Below, piece by piece: positions 6,249 to 14,868 of a stretch of DNA of 64,000 nt. Source of the DNA: an uncultured Candidatus Melainabacteria bacterium (GTDB taxonomy: Bacteria > Cyanobacteriota > Vampirovibrionia > Gastranaerophilales > Gastranaerophilaceae); NCBI GenBank assembly GCA_934667125.1, contig CAKULF010000003.1:186001-250000 (forward strand), read 5' to 3'. A program made the translations under genes and the position numbers. The notes beneath the pieces were generated by a model, which did no database searches, was not told the origin of the DNA, and was given only the letters and a program-made list of their open reading frames with translations. Position 1 is the first letter of the stretch; each line of letters begins with the position of its first letter.

Positions 6249-7928
6249 ATGCAATATAAAACCCAAGAGGAAGCCCTTTCAGCTTTTTCGCTTGTCGAAT
6301 TAATGATAAGCCTTATAACTGTTTCGCTTGTTTCGGCAGCATTCGCCCCAGTTATAACAAAAAAACTCTCTCGAAGCATGGTAACGGTAAAAAGTGCCGT
6401 TGCTGCAATACGTTCAGATTGTGCTAAATTTGATGAAAACGGTGGAAAATGCAATGCTTGTATAGATGAAAGCTGTTTATTGTGCGACATTCATTGCGGC
6501 GAATATCAATACAAAAACATAGGAAAATGCTTGTGTGAAAACTGTTCCGAGCGTTCCGAGGGGTGTCTTGAATGCTCCAGCCAAGGCTGTGATAAATGCG
6601 CCGATGGCTATTATATCGATGAATCCTTAAAATGCGTCAAATGCCCCGCTGGAAGCCAATGTCCAAACGGCAAAAAGCGTGAACTTTGCCCAATCGGCTA
6701 CTTTCAAGACGAAGAAAAGAAAACAACCTGTAAATCTTGTTTAACAAAAAACGGAAACTACACCAACAAAGAGGGTTCAATCGCTTGCCTATCTTGCGTT
6801 GCAGGGCAATACACAGTTGATAAGAACTGGGGATGGAATTGGGATGGTAAAGAACACTATGGAACTGCTTGCGCCACCTGTCCTGTCGGATGGCGTTGTC
6901 CTGATGGAAAAATCCCATTTGCTTGTGGAAATAACAGTTATCAAGATGAAACAGGAAAAACAACCTGTAAAACTTGTCCAAATGGCACATTTAGCCCAAA
7001 TTCCCCAAGCCACTCATGCTCAGCATGCGACGGAAAATGCACCGCCTGCTATCAAAGTGCAACAAACTGCTCAAGTTGCAAAGGCGGAAACTACCTATCA
7101 GGCTCAAGTTGCAATTCGTGTCCAGCAAATGCTAATTGCTCTGGTGGAACAAGCGGTTATAGCTGTAATTGGGGATATACGTTGCAAAATGGAAGTTGTA
7201 TAGTGGCTCATCAACAACCGGTATGCCAAATTGCAGGATTATGTTCATTTAGTGGAAATATTGCCGGTGATTGGATATTAACGATTAAAGGAAGTACAGT
7301 CGTAGCTTTTCCATCACAAGAAGAAGTTGATTTATTCGCTGTTGGCGGAGGTGGAGCAGGTTATAAATTTACAAACAACACCCCTGGTGGTGGAGGAGGC
7401 GGTGGTTACACGAAAACTGTCAGAAATAAAATTATCAAAGGTTCATACAATGCTACCGTCGGAAACGGTGCAGATATGTGGACATCTAGAGGTGGTACCA
7501 CTTCTTTTGGAGATTTAATTTCAGTAGAAGGCGGATATACAGCTAATGGCGAATGGCCTGGCACAGGTGGATCAGGCGGAGGAAGAGCAATTGGTTGGTC
7601 TGGACGATACGGCGGGAGCGATGGAGGAGCGGGAGAAAATGGAGCAAGCGGACAAGGCAGTACAACTAGAGCTTTTCAAGAACCAAGTGGTACATTATAT
7701 GCTGGCGGAGGCGGAAGTGGCGGATGTTGGCGTGATATAGGAGGAGCTGGTGGGGCAGGCGGAGGTGGCACTGGCGGTTTTGGTGATGAGACAGGGAAAA
7801 GTATGTGGCCATCGGGCGGCTCTGCAAATACAGGTGGTGGAGGCGGAGGTACAGGATATGACTATATTCCTGGCGGTAACGGCGGAAGTGGAATAATTTT
7901 AATTCGCAATGCTCGTTGGCATTATTAA
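6249..7928 (+). CDS. Prepilin-like protein with Cys-rich repeats and Gly-rich C-terminus
   Basis: 559 residues in three parts. Residues 1-45 are a type IV prepilin leader and helix (cleavage expected between Ala12 and Phe13; FSLVELMISLITVSLVSAAF with Glu at +5). Residues about 55-325 are a cysteine-rich array of CxxC-type units resembling furin-like or growth-factor-receptor repeats (CPAGSQCPNG, CPIGYFQDEEKKTTCKSC). Residues about 345-555 are dominated by GGGG runs, like glycine-rich tail-fibre or adhesin domains. The likely product is a surface pseudopilin displaying a disulfide-rich adhesive stalk. It is followed by a strong terminator and is monocistronic. The gene is more GC-rich than its neighbours, mostly from Gly codons. 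Function is inference. Confidence 0.75.
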   Translation: MQYKTQEEALSAFSLVELMISLITVSLVSAAFAPVITKKLSRSMVTVKSAVAAIRSDCAKFDENGGKCNACIDESCLLCDIHCGEYQYKNIGKCLCENCSERSEGCLECSSQGCDKCADGYYIDESLKCVKCPAGSQCPNGKKRELCPIGYFQDEEKKTTCKSCLTKNGNYTNKEGSIACLSCVAGQYTVDKNWGWNWDGKEHYGTACATCPVGWRCPDGKIPFACGNNSYQDETGKTTCKTCPNGTFSPNSPSHSCSACDGKCTACYQSATNCSSCKGGNYLSGSSCNSCPANANCSGGTSGYSCNWGYTLQNGSCIVAHQQPVCQIAGLCSFSGNIAGDWILTIKGSTVVAFPSQEEVDLFAVGGGGAGYKFTNNTPGGGGGGGYTKTVRNKIIKGSYNATVGNGADMWTSRGGTTSFGDLISVEGGYTANGEWPGTGGSGGGRAIGWSGRYGGSDGGAGENGASGQGSTTRAFQEPSGTLYAGGGGSGGCWRDIGGAGGAGGGGTGGFGDETGKSMWPSGGSANTGGGGGGTGYDYIPGGNGGSGIILIRNARWHY

Positions 7929-7958
7929 AAATTTTTCATGTTATTTTATGTTTGATGT

Positions 7959-7982
7959 CGGGGAGAAATCCCCGTTTTTTTA
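7959..7982 (+). terminator. Intrinsic terminator of the prepilin-like gene
   Basis: CGGGGA (7959-7964), loop GAAA, TCCCCG (7969-7974), then seven Ts: a textbook terminator 30 nt after the stop codon. Confidence 0.9.
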
Positions 7983-7983
7983 T

Positions 7984-8016
7984 ATAAAAAAATAGCCCAC
8001 GCATTGTGAGCTATTT
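7984..8016 (-). terminator. Intrinsic terminator of gyrA
   Basis: On the minus strand AAATAGC...GCTATTT (7990-7996 with 8010-8016), with an inner CAC/GTG pairing, is followed by a T-run reading toward 7984. It lies 20 nt after the gyrA stop, back to back with the prepilin terminator. Confidence 0.7.
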
Positions 8017-8036
8017 TAATATTTATTTAAAAATTA

Positions 8037-10595
8037 TTATTCGTTTGTTTCTTCGCTTGGAGCTGAAAAAATATTACCTTGAGCGGAAGCTAATTCTTCT
8101 TTTGCTTCAGTAACAGTTTCTTCAGCTTTATCATCTTCATCAGTATTAACAATTTTGTTTACTGATACAACGATATCGTCGCCATCAAGCGTTTGAACTC
8201 TAACGCCTGTAGCAGGTCTACCTTGGCGAGAAATAGCAGAAGCTGCAACTCTTGTTACTACGCCATTTGCAGTTACTACCATAATTTCATCTTCTTCTTT
8301 AACGATAGATAAATCAACTAATCTTGAAGATGAAGATTTGAATTTAGTAGCAATTAAGCCCATTCCGCCTCTGTTTTGAGTTCTGAATTCTGAAATTTTT
8401 GAACGTTTTCCAAAACCGTCTGATGTGATAACCAATAAATCAGCGTCATAATCTCTTGGAACAACGTCGCAGCCTATAATTTCGTCGCTGCTGCGAAGTT
8501 TCATAGAATTAACTCCTCGAGCGGTTCTGCCTAGTGGTCTTAAATCTTCAATCGGGAAGCGAATTGCCATACCGCAAGATGTGCCGATAATTATTTCATC
8601 ATTTCCTTTTGCTAATTTAACCCAATTCAATGTATCGTTTTCTTCTAAACCGATTGCGATTAAGCCGTTTTTGCGGATTGATGTGAAATTATCAAGGCTT
8701 ATGCGTTTGATGTAGCCTTTTTTAGTTAACATAATTAAGTTTAAGTCTTCTTTAAATTCTGAAACAGGAACGATTGCAGTTATTGTTTCGTCTTGTTCGA
8801 TTGGAAGAACGTTAATTATAGGCAAGCCTTTTGATTGTCTTGAGCCTTCAGGGAAGTCGTATACAGATAAGCTGTATACAAGACCTTTTGAAGAGAAGAA
8901 CAATACTTTATCGTGCATCATTGCAGTAAAGAAGTGTGCAACATCATCATCTTCTTTTGTTTTCATTCCGCCTTTGCCACGAGTTGCTCTGTTTTGGCGA
9001 ACAAATGTGTCTAGGCTGATACGTTTGATATAGCCTTGGCGAGTGATGAATACTGCCATTTGAGTATTTGGAGTTAAATCTTCAACAGTAACTTCGCCTT
9101 CTTCGGCTATGATTTGAGTTTTTCTTTCGTCGCCATATTTTTCTTTATCTTCTTGTAATTCAACTTTAATTAAAGCCAAAATCTTTTCTCTTGAAGATAA
9201 TAATTCTTCGTATTCGGCGATTTTCTTTAATAATTCAGCATGTTCTGCTCTGATTTTGTCTTGTTCCAATCCTGTTAAACGTCTTAATTGCATTTCAAGG
9301 ATTGCGTTTGCTTGTTCTGTGTCAAGTCCAAATCTGTTGATTAAGCCGTTTCTAGCTGCTTCTGTGTTTGGAGATTTTTTGATTAACTCAATTACTTCAT
9401 CTAAAGAATTCAAAGCAATCATTAAACCTTCTAAAATATGAGCACGAGTGCGAGCTTTCTTTAAGAAAAACATTGTTCTTCTTGTTATAACGTCAACTCT
9501 GTGTTCAACAAATTCAGATAAAACTTCATATAAGTTTAATAAACGAGGTTGTTGACCAACAAGCGCTACCATATTGAAGCCGAAGCTTGTTGAAAGAGCG
9601 GTTTGTTTATATAAATTGTTTCTAACAACGTCAGGTTTAGCGTCACGTTTAAGTTCGATAACAATTCTCATACCTTCTCTGTCTGATTCATCCCTTAAAT
9701 CAGATATACCTTGAATTTTGCTATCTTTAACAAGTTCAGCAATTTTTCTGATTAATTCTGCTTTATTAACTTGATATGGAATTTCTGTTACAACAATAGC
9801 GGTTCTGCCTTGTCTGCCGTTTCCGCCAGCCAATTCTTCAATTGTTGAAACAGCTTTCATTTTGATTGAGCCACGACCTGTTTCATAAGCTTTTTTAATT
9901 TCTGATGTTCCAACGATTGTTGCTGCGGTTGGAAAATCAGGACCTTTGATATAGTGCATTAAGCCTTCGGTTGTGATATTCGGATTATCAATTAAAGCCA
10001 TAACCCCATCAACAACTTCATTTAGGTTATGTGGTGGAATATTTGTTGCCATACCAACAGCAATACCAGAAGTTCCGTTTAAAAGAAGCATAGGTAAACG
10101 TGTTGGCAGAACGCTTGGCTCTTCTAAGCTGCCATCAAAGTTTGGAACAAAATTAACCGTTTCACAATCGATATCAGCAAGCATAGCGGTTGTGATTTTG
10201 TGCATTCTAGCTTCTGTATAACGCATTGCAGCTGCGCCATCGCCATCAACCGAACCAAAGTTTCCATGACCGTCTACTGTTAAATATCTTGTTGAAAAGT
10301 CTTGTGCCATACGAACAAGAGCTTCATAAACAGAGCTATCGCCGTGCGGGTGATATTTACCAAGTACTTCCCCAACAATACGGGCGCACTTTTTAAATGG
10401 TTTATCAGGCGCCATGCCAAGTTCGTTCATTGCAAAAAGAATACGTCTGTGAACGGGTTTAAGCCCATCTCTAACGTCAGGCAAAGCACGACCAACGATA
10501 ACACTCATCGCATAGTCGATATAACATCTTTTCATTTCTTCTCTAATATTAACGGGGATAATTTTTCCGTCATCAAATAAGCTTGTTTGAGCCAA
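8037..10595 (-). CDS. gyrA: DNA gyrase subunit A
   Basis: 852 residues, full length. The breakage-reunion domain carries the catalytic Tyr126 (AAMRYTEAR) and the helix KYHPHGDSSVYEALVRMAQD. The positions equivalent to the E. coli quinolone sites are Ser87 and Glu91, the usual susceptible-type residues. The C-terminal half has the repeated blades of the DNA-wrapping beta-pinwheel. The GyrA-box region reads QNRATRGKGG rather than the strict QRRGGKG, so it is a variant but supports gyrase over topoisomerase IV. With GyrB the enzyme introduces negative supercoils using ATP. The tail (820-852) is acidic. It is transcribed alone with its own terminator; gyrB is not in the window. Confidence 0.95.
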   Translation of the reverse strand: MAQTSLFDDGKIIPVNIREEMKRCYIDYAMSVIVGRALPDVRDGLKPVHRRILFAMNELGMAPDKPFKKCARIVGEVLGKYHPHGDSSVYEALVRMAQDFSTRYLTVDGHGNFGSVDGDGAAAMRYTEARMHKITTAMLADIDCETVNFVPNFDGSLEEPSVLPTRLPMLLLNGTSGIAVGMATNIPPHNLNEVVDGVMALIDNPNITTEGLMHYIKGPDFPTAATIVGTSEIKKAYETGRGSIKMKAVSTIEELAGGNGRQGRTAIVVTEIPYQVNKAELIRKIAELVKDSKIQGISDLRDESDREGMRIVIELKRDAKPDVVRNNLYKQTALSTSFGFNMVALVGQQPRLLNLYEVLSEFVEHRVDVITRRTMFFLKKARTRAHILEGLMIALNSLDEVIELIKKSPNTEAARNGLINRFGLDTEQANAILEMQLRRLTGLEQDKIRAEHAELLKKIAEYEELLSSREKILALIKVELQEDKEKYGDERKTQIIAEEGEVTVEDLTPNTQMAVFITRQGYIKRISLDTFVRQNRATRGKGGMKTKEDDDVAHFFTAMMHDKVLFFSSKGLVYSLSVYDFPEGSRQSKGLPIINVLPIEQDETITAIVPVSEFKEDLNLIMLTKKGYIKRISLDNFTSIRKNGLIAIGLEENDTLNWVKLAKGNDEIIIGTSCGMAIRFPIEDLRPLGRTARGVNSMKLRSSDEIIGCDVVPRDYDADLLVITSDGFGKRSKISEFRTQNRGGMGLIATKFKSSSSRLVDLSIVKEEDEIMVVTANGVVTRVAASAISRQGRPATGVRVQTLDGDDIVVSVNKIVNTDEDDKAEETVTEAKEELASAQGNIFSAPSEETNE

Positions 10596-10735
10596 AATAA
10601 AACTCCTCTAATTTAGTCTATGTTATAAGTATAATACAAAAATAAAGACTGTGCAAAATTAATTTACGTTAAAGAAAGGATTTTTTATATATCAAATTAA
10701 CGCTATAGTGTTGATATATAAAAAATGAGGGCTTT

Positions 10736-11980
10736 ATGAAAGGCGTTTGGCCAACTAAATATTTTCAAAATCCCAATCCGACTGAACCAATTGAACAGAT
10801 TTGGGATGATATTGATGGATATAGTTTTGAATTAATGTATGAGCAAGAAAATATGCTCGATAAGATTGATTTTGTTATTCCTCTTCCGCCTTTGGACGAT
10901 TTTAAGGGGAAGAAAACAAAAGGCGTGTTTTATTCTCAAGCGACGCAATTGTTGTTGGATAGGTTTCCTGATTTAAAAAAGATTTTTGTGCCTTGCGCTA
11001 ATACAATGTTTTCATCATATTCTTATTCAAAAGACGCTGATGCGTATTTAACTTGCTATACAAATAAAAAAAGAGAAGAATATTATAAAAATAAGTATCC
11101 CGAAAAAAAACATATCGTCTTTTTGCCTTTGCAAGATTGCGATTATATGAATGAATATACAATGGCGCCAACATTTAATACGCCAAAAAAATATGACGTT
11201 ATTTCTGTTTCAACGGCATATCCCGTTAAAAATTTGCCTATGATAGCTCGGGCTTTGAAGCGACATGAAGAAAAATATGGAAAAATTTTAAAAGCTGTTT
11301 TTGCAATAGGAAATAGGGACGCTATTTTAAGGGAAGATGGCAGTTTGGATTATTCTAAAGTAAGGTTTGACGCTAAAAGCGAGTTGGAAAAAATTGATGA
11401 AATATTTAAGGGAAGAACAAGAAGATATGTTGAAATCATCCCGTATATTGAACATAAGGACTTAGCAAAATATTATACATCTTCAAAATGTTGCGTATTG
11501 GGTTCATTAATGGAAGGCAAAAATAGAGCCATAAACGAAGCTATGAGCTGCGATACACCTGTTGTTGTGTTTAAAGATTTTAATAAATTTGCAAGAGGTG
11601 ACTATCCTGTATTTTTTGAAAATAGTGGTGAAATGGCTGAAAACTTCACTCCTGATAGCTTGGCGGATACTATTCATAAAGTAATAACTAATCCAAATAA
11701 ATATGAACCAAGGAAAAATTATTTAAAATATAATGGAAGAAAAAAATTCATAAACACAATAACCGATTCTATTCCATATTTTAGGGAAAATATTCCCGAT
11801 TTTGAATATGGAAAAATCCATGAAAACCTTTGGGTTGATTATGCTTGTCAAAAGGATTATCAGCTTAGTTATCATGACTTTTTGTATGGTAAAAATTTTG
11901 CTATAGAACATGTTAGAGGGCTAAAAAATATTGAATCTTTGATTAAGTTTTATTATTCAAGATTTGGAATTAAAGCATAA
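10736..11980 (+). CDS. GT4-like glycosyltransferase
   Basis: 414 residues. The C-terminal half has the nucleotide-sugar-binding signature of retaining GT4/GT-B enzymes: YDVISVSTAYPVKNLPMIARAL, VEIIPYIEHKDLAKYYTSSK, then SLMEGKNRAINEAMSCDTPVVV, where the Glu motif binds the donor. The N-terminal half is poorly conserved, as usual for acceptor domains. No membrane segment is seen, so it is probably cytosolic or peripheral and builds a cell-surface glycan. The first six residues are MKGVWP, also found at the start of an unrelated protein at 42726. A GAGG site precedes ATG 10736. It stands alone between gyrA and rpsU. Confidence 0.8.
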   Translation: MKGVWPTKYFQNPNPTEPIEQIWDDIDGYSFELMYEQENMLDKIDFVIPLPPLDDFKGKKTKGVFYSQATQLLLDRFPDLKKIFVPCANTMFSSYSYSKDADAYLTCYTNKKREEYYKNKYPEKKHIVFLPLQDCDYMNEYTMAPTFNTPKKYDVISVSTAYPVKNLPMIARALKRHEEKYGKILKAVFAIGNRDAILREDGSLDYSKVRFDAKSELEKIDEIFKGRTRRYVEIIPYIEHKDLAKYYTSSKCCVLGSLMEGKNRAINEAMSCDTPVVVFKDFNKFARGDYPVFFENSGEMAENFTPDSLADTIHKVITNPNKYEPRKNYLKYNGRKKFINTITDSIPYFRENIPDFEYGKIHENLWVDYACQKDYQLSYHDFLYGKNFAIEHVRGLKNIESLIKFYYSRFGIKA

Positions 11981-12010
11981 AAAAGGTAATTCGCTAATGA
12001 ATTACCTTTT
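11981..12010. terminator. Bidirectional terminator between glycosyltransferase and rpsU
   Basis: AAAAGGTAATTC (11981-11992) and GAATTACCTTTT (11999-12010) form a perfect 12-bp stem with a 6-nt loop. It has T-runs on both strands and serves the converging genes. Confidence 0.85.
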
Positions 12011-12028
12011 TATTTATAAAGCTTTTAG

Positions 12029-12202
12029 TTATACTTTTCTTTTTCTAGCAGCTTCAGATTTTCTTTTTCTTTTTACAGATGGTTTTTCATATCTTTCTCT
12101 GCGTTTGATTTCAGATAAGATACCTGCTTTTTGAATTTTTTTCTTGAATCTTTTAAGAGCTGATTCAATATTTTCGTTTTCACGAACTCTTACTTCTGGC
12201 AT
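12029..12202 (-). CDS. rpsU: 30S ribosomal protein S21
   Basis: 57 residues starting MPEVRVRENENIESALKRF and ending in a very basic tail (KRKRKSEAARKRKV), the normal S21 size and pattern. S21 sits on the small subunit near the anti-Shine-Dalgarno region and aids initiation. An upstream in-frame GTG at 12211 lies inside the AGGAGGTG ribosome site, so ATG 12202 with that perfect site is the better start. It has its own promoter (12240-12268) and a terminator shared with the opposing glycosyltransferase. Confidence 0.95.
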   Translation of the reverse strand: MPEVRVRENENIESALKRFKKKIQKAGILSEIKRRERYEKPSVKRKRKSEAARKRKV

Positions 12203-12239
12203 AGTTTTCACCTCCTATCTGATTTTATTTGCACAAATA

Positions 12240-12268
12240 ATGCTATCATAAGCAAAAAATGTAGTCAA
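12240..12268 (-). promoter_or_regulatory. rpsU promoter
   Basis: On the minus strand TTGACT (12268-12263) and TAGCAT (12245-12240) are separated by 17 nt, a good housekeeping-type promoter about 38 nt before the rpsU start. Confidence 0.55.
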
Positions 12269-12286
12269 TACTATTGTAAACAAATG

Positions 12287-13945
12287 TTATTCAGCGATTG
12301 CGCCAAAATTTGCTTGAGATACATTTCTTTGATATTTAGATAGGTAGCCTTTTGGAATTTCGTTGATATATGGCTTAAATTCAGCTTTTCTTCTTTCCAT
12401 TTCTTCTTGTGTGATATCTAAATTGATTGTTCTTTTATTGATATCAATTTTAATTATATCGCCGTCTTTAATTAAGCCGATTGGTCCGCCTATTGCTGCT
12501 TCAGGAGCAATATGACCGATACATAAGCCTCTTGTTCCGCCTGAAAAACGTCCGTCTGTAATTAGAGCGCATTTTTTGCCTAAACCTTTGCCAACTAAAA
12601 GGCTTGTCGGAGCAAGCATTTCTCTCATTCCAGGGCCGCCTTTTGGACCTTCATTTCTAATTACAACAACATCTCCTGCGGTTACGATATCGTTTTCAAT
12701 AGCTCTCATAGCGTCTTCTTCGTGGTTATAGACTTTTGCTGTGCCTGAAAATTCAAATACATCTTTATCTACGCCCGAAATTTTAACTACAGCGCCATCA
12801 GGAGCTAGGTTTCCGTGTAATATTGCAAGCCCTGGGTTTGAAGTTATCGGATTATCCAAAGGATGAATAACATTGTTGTCAACCCAAGCATTTTGCGCAA
12901 TTTCAGACGCTTTCAAGCCCACAACATTGGTTGTATCTTTAAATTCTTCTGTTTTATTAAATAAAGTTTTAAATACCCCCGAAATTCCGCCAGCATTATC
13001 TAAATCAGTCATAGTAAGGGTGCTGGACGGGTCAAGTTTGATTATTTGAGGAATTTTTGAACTTAATTCTTCAAAATCATCCAAAGACAACTTAATATCG
13101 GCGCTTTTAGCTATTGCAAGCAAGTGTAGAATTGAATTGGTTGAGCCACCAAGCGCTAAATCAACAACAATAGCGTTTCTTAAGGCTTCATAAGTTACAA
13201 CGTCACGAGGAAGCTTGTTTTCTTTTATAATGTCGCAAATGGCATAGCCCGAATCAAAAGCTATTCTTCTTTTTTTAGATGAAACAGCGCTCGCTGTAGC
13301 ACAGCCTGGAAGGCTCATACCCATAACTTCTGTTAAACAAGCTAGGGTGTTTGCTGTGTATAAACCTTGACAAGAACCGAATGTCGGGCAAGCATAATGA
13401 ATCATTTCGTCCAATTTTTCTTCTGTAATGTCGCCAATTCTATATCTTCCGACAGCTTCAGAAGAACCTCTGATGAATGTTAAAGTTTCGCCTTTGCAAT
13501 GACCCTCCAAGGATGGACCTGCTGTTACGATTATACTTGGAATATTAAGGCGAAGAGCCGCAATTAACATCCCTGGGGTGATTTTATCGCAATTTGTTAA
13601 AAGAACCAAACCGTCTAATTGATGAGCGGAAGCAACCGTTTCAACGCAATCTGCGATTAAATCACGGCTTGGAAGAGAATATCTCATTCCGCAATGACCC
13701 ATTGCAAGCCCGTCGCAAACGGCAGGAACACCAAAAATAAAGGCTTGACCGCCATTAGAGTGTATGCCTTTTTCAATTTGGCGCTCTAAATCTCTCATAC
13801 CTGCATGCCCTGGGACTAAATCCGAAAAAGAGCTTGCTATTCCGATAAACGGTTTTTTAATATTTTTATCTGAAATTCCGCCTGCGTATAATAATGCTCT
13901 GTGCGGTGCGTGTTCAATACCTTTTTTTAGTGTATCACTTCTCAT
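12287..13945 (-). CDS. ilvD: Dihydroxy-acid dehydratase
   Basis: 552 residues, normal length. The enzyme converts 2,3-dihydroxy-3-methyl acids to 2-oxo acids, the penultimate step of valine and isoleucine synthesis, with an iron-sulfur cluster. Visible motifs are VPGHAGMRDL, GHCGMRYSLPSRDLIAD, LTNCDKITPGM (Cys119) and GSCQGLYTANTLACL (Cys192). The first position reads PGH rather than the Cys-containing form, as in the oxygen-labile E. coli type. The other ilv genes are not nearby. Its product 2-oxoisovalerate is the expected substrate of the VOR-type enzyme encoded at 48.5-51 kb, a metabolic but not an operon link. Confidence 0.95.
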   Translation of the reverse strand: MRSDTLKKGIEHAPHRALLYAGGISDKNIKKPFIGIASSFSDLVPGHAGMRDLERQIEKGIHSNGGQAFIFGVPAVCDGLAMGHCGMRYSLPSRDLIADCVETVASAHQLDGLVLLTNCDKITPGMLIAALRLNIPSIIVTAGPSLEGHCKGETLTFIRGSSEAVGRYRIGDITEEKLDEMIHYACPTFGSCQGLYTANTLACLTEVMGMSLPGCATASAVSSKKRRIAFDSGYAICDIIKENKLPRDVVTYEALRNAIVVDLALGGSTNSILHLLAIAKSADIKLSLDDFEELSSKIPQIIKLDPSSTLTMTDLDNAGGISGVFKTLFNKTEEFKDTTNVVGLKASEIAQNAWVDNNVIHPLDNPITSNPGLAILHGNLAPDGAVVKISGVDKDVFEFSGTAKVYNHEEDAMRAIENDIVTAGDVVVIRNEGPKGGPGMREMLAPTSLLVGKGLGKKCALITDGRFSGGTRGLCIGHIAPEAAIGGPIGLIKDGDIIKIDINKRTINLDITQEEMERRKAEFKPYINEIPKGYLSKYQRNVSQANFGAIAE

Positions 13946-14001
13946 ATTTTATCCTTTATAATATCAATATATCTATTAAAGCACTTTTTTATCAAATTTG
14001 C

Positions 14002-14007
14002 TATAAT
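14002..14007 (+). promoter_or_regulatory. -10 box placed for a leaderless transcript (OppF-type gene)
   Basis: TATAAT is followed by exactly 6 nt (TAGGAT) and then ATG 14014, so the expected transcription start coincides with the start codon. Confidence 0.55.
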
Positions 14008-14013
14008 TAGGAT

Positions 14014-14805
14014 ATGAAAAATTTAATTGAAATAAAAAATCTTGTTAAAATATATAAAGATGAAAAATCTTTTTTAAGCCCGAAAAAGCCTCCACATCTT
14101 GTTTTGGATAATGTTAATTTAGATATTGAAAAAGGAAAAATCATCTCTCTTGTAGGTGAATCGGGCTGCGGAAAGTCAACTTTAGCAAATTGTATTTTAA
14201 AATTGATTGATATTGACGAGGGCCAAATTCTTTATGATGGCGAAAATATCCTAAATTTCAACAAAAAAGAAACTTTTAACTATAGAAAAAAAATTCAGAT
14301 GATTTTTCAAAATCCTTATTCAAGTTTAAATCCTAAAATGCGGATTTTTGATACATTAATCGAACCTCTTGAAATACATAAAATTTTTAAAAATAAAAAG
14401 CAAAATCTTGAAAGAATAGATGAAATTATTTCTCTTGTCGGGATAAATTATGATGACCTTAAAAAGTATCCCCATGAATTTTCGGGCGGTCAAAGGCAAA
14501 GAATAGCAATAGCAAGAGCCTTGATTTTAAAACCTGAATTCATTGTGGCGGATGAGCCTGTTAGTGCTTTGGATGTTTCAATTTGCGCTCAAATAATTAA
14601 TTTATTGATGGATTTAAAAGAAAAATTGAATTTAACAATTCTTTTTATTTCGCATGACCTTAATTTGGTTAAATATTTATCGGATAAAATTGCTGTGATG
14701 AATAAGGGTAAAATTGTTGAATATCGTGAAACAGAGGATATATTTAATAATCCTGCTGATGAATATACTAAATTTTTGTTATCTCAAATTAGAACAATTT
14801 ATTAA
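14014..14805 (+). CDS. Oligopeptide/dipeptide ABC transporter ATPase, OppF/DppF type
   Basis: 263 residues with a complete nucleotide-binding domain: Walker A GESGCGKST (about 47-55), Q-loop IFQNPYSSLNP, signature FSGGQRQRIAIARAL, Walker B FIVADEPVSALD and switch His in ISHDLN. The Q-loop and the sequence around it place it in the OppF/DppF group, which powers peptide or nickel import with an OppD partner. It stops without the usual long OppF C-terminal extension. No permease or binding-protein gene is adjacent. The only OppD-type partner in the window is 40 kb away (54648-55592). Confidence 0.88.
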   Translation: MKNLIEIKNLVKIYKDEKSFLSPKKPPHLVLDNVNLDIEKGKIISLVGESGCGKSTLANCILKLIDIDEGQILYDGENILNFNKKETFNYRKKIQMIFQNPYSSLNPKMRIFDTLIEPLEIHKIFKNKKQNLERIDEIISLVGINYDDLKKYPHEFSGGQRQRIAIARALILKPEFIVADEPVSALDVSICAQIINLLMDLKEKLNLTILFISHDLNLVKYLSDKIAVMNKGKIVEYRETEDIFNNPADEYTKFLLSQIRTIY

Positions 14806-14868
14806 TTTTAAAAATTTTGTTGGTATAATTATTTTATTGAAAGAAATTAACTAAAAAAGGAAAATAAA

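Noticed and set aside
6799..7203. 134-codon open frame inside the prepilin-like gene
   Set aside because: It is a shifted reading of the Cys/Gly-rich codons; the main frame has the recognisable domains and a continuous 559-residue product.
9973..10580. Plus-strand frames opposite gyrA
   Set aside because: They are shadows of the gyrA coding strand, without ribosome sites or any recognisable protein.
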